Below are positions 6,480-7,199 of a DNA stretch of 7,199 nucleotides, piece after piece (position 1 is the first letter of the stretch; every line of letters begins with the position of its first letter). The DNA is from GCA-2687515 sp963582805 (GTDB lineage Bacteria; Pseudomonadota; Alphaproteobacteria; Rhodospirillales; UBA2165): positions 1-7,199 of the forward strand of contig CAUZTZ010000227.1 of the NCBI GenBank assembly GCA_963582805.1. The letters are read 5' to 3'. Made by a program: the position numbers and the translations under genes. The notes below the pieces were generated by a model that was not told where the DNA came from, did no database searches, and worked only from the letters and a program-made list of their open reading frames with translations.

Positions 6480-7199
6480 TTAGCCGCGCGCGGCCTCCTC
6501 AATAGCCAAGAAAACTTCCAGAACCACCTGCTTGCGGTCCAGACTAAGGCCCTCGGTCTCGCGGAACAATCGGTTGGCTTTCTCCCACACCCGGAACCAT
6601 CCTTCAAGGGCGCTGGCCGACAATTCCCGCCGGATGCGGTCCACCAGGCTCCAATCGATCAGCGCGGCCAGGGTGCGAAAACGGTCGCCGCCCCGGTCGC
6701 GGGCGACCAGATCGCCGAGCTTGTGCAGCATTGCGATATCGAGGTTGGGCAAGGTCTCCAAGATGGCGGTCATGTCCCGGTAAAGATCAAGCCCGCCTTC
6801 ATCGGCAAGGGTGAGCGCGCGGCCAATGCTGCCGCCCGCCAATTGCATCAATAGCGCCCGCTCCTCAGGCCCGAGTTCGAACCCGCGCATCTGCGCCTGG
6901 TCGGTCAGAAGCGCCGCCATGGCCTGGCCGTCCAAAGGTGGCAGCGCCAGATGCCGGCAACGGGAATGGATGGTCGCCAATAATCGCCCCGGATTGTGGC
7001 TGACCAGCAAAAGCACTGTCCTGGATGGCGGCTCCTCCAACATTTTCAGGAGCGCGTTGGCGCCGTTGTCGTTCAAATCATCAACCGCATCGATCACCAC
7101 CACGCGCCAGCCGCCCTCGCCCGGCGTGTGGTTGAACAATTTGCCGATAGCGCGCACCTGATCGACGGAAATATCGCGCTTCTGGGCGCCGGTGTCTTC
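6480..7199 (-). CDS. holB: DNA polymerase III subunit delta' (C-terminal 239 residues; 5' end beyond the window)
   Basis: Delta' is the fixed stator of the clamp loader that places the beta sliding clamp on DNA during replication. The visible 239 codons are open to the right edge; the start and N-terminal AAA+ core lie outside. Visible in order (numbering from the window edge) are ISVDQVRAIG (10-19), the conserved helix before the ATPase strand; RVVVIDAVDDLN (32-43), the degenerate Walker B region; NALLKMLEEPP (48-58), a hallmark of the gamma/delta' family; and LLLVSHNPGRLLATIHSRCR, with the SRC motif at residues 79-81. SRC supplies the arginine finger to the neighbouring ATPase subunit. GGSIGRAL (122-129) and a helical collar domain follow. 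The stop (TAA) lies 28 bp before metG. holB next to metG is the usual alphaproteobacterial arrangement, normally with tmk upstream, which would be off the right edge. Confidence 0.93.
   Translation of the reverse strand, partial: EDTGAQKRDISVDQVRAIGKLFNHTPGEGGWRVVVIDAVDDLNDNGANALLKMLEEPPSRTVLLLVSHNPGRLLATIHSRCRHLALPPLDGQAMAALLTDQAQMRGFELGPEERALLMQLAGGSIGRALTLADEGGLDLYRDMTAILETLPNLDIAMLHKLGDLVARDRGGDRFRTLAALIDWSLVDRIRRELSASALEGWFRVWEKANRLFRETEGLSLDRKQVVLEVFLAIEEAARG

Overview
The window looks like chromosomal DNA from an alphaproteobacterium. The reasons are the holB-metG gene order, a MetRS of about 525 residues that lacks a cysteine-rich zinc knuckle, a class III adenylate cyclase fused to a TolB-like domain and TPRs (the rhizobial-type architecture), and a large RTX protein of the kind common in marine and soil alphaproteobacteria. 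Composition is GC-rich apart from one AT-rich intergenic stretch. The genus cannot be fixed from this sequence alone.

All four real genes lie on the minus strand, so they read from right to left. At the right edge is the 3' part of holB (DNA polymerase III delta' subunit; its N-terminus is outside the window). A 28-bp gap separates it from metG (methionyl-tRNA synthetase), which most likely starts at a TTG codon. A further 21 bp on comes a 586-codon class III adenylate cyclase with all six canonical catalytic residues. The short gaps suggest that holB, metG and the cyclase are co-transcribed. In many alphaproteobacteria tatD follows metG; here the cyclase takes that place.

After a 154-bp intergenic region, the only sizeable one in the window, a very large open reading frame starts at 2937 and runs off the left edge after 979 codons without a stop. 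It has an unrecognised N-terminal domain of about 185 residues, then about 100 residues of irregular RTX nonapeptides, then a highly regular tandem array. The array repeats every 79 residues (237 bp), with eight full units and a ninth cut by the window edge. One unit carries exactly one extra nonapeptide (27 bp). This is a calcium-binding RTX protein, presumably exported by a type I secretion system, but the C-terminal secretion signal and any exporter genes are outside the window.

holB and metG are housekeeping genes for replication and translation. The cyclase would make cAMP in the cytoplasm. Nothing in the sequence directly links the cyclase to the RTX gene beyond adjacency. I see no RNA genes, mobile elements, CRISPR arrays or phage genes, and no system that I can claim is new. 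The parts most worth a second look are the near-identical repeat array, the unrecognised RTX N-terminal domain and the cyclase placed directly after metG.
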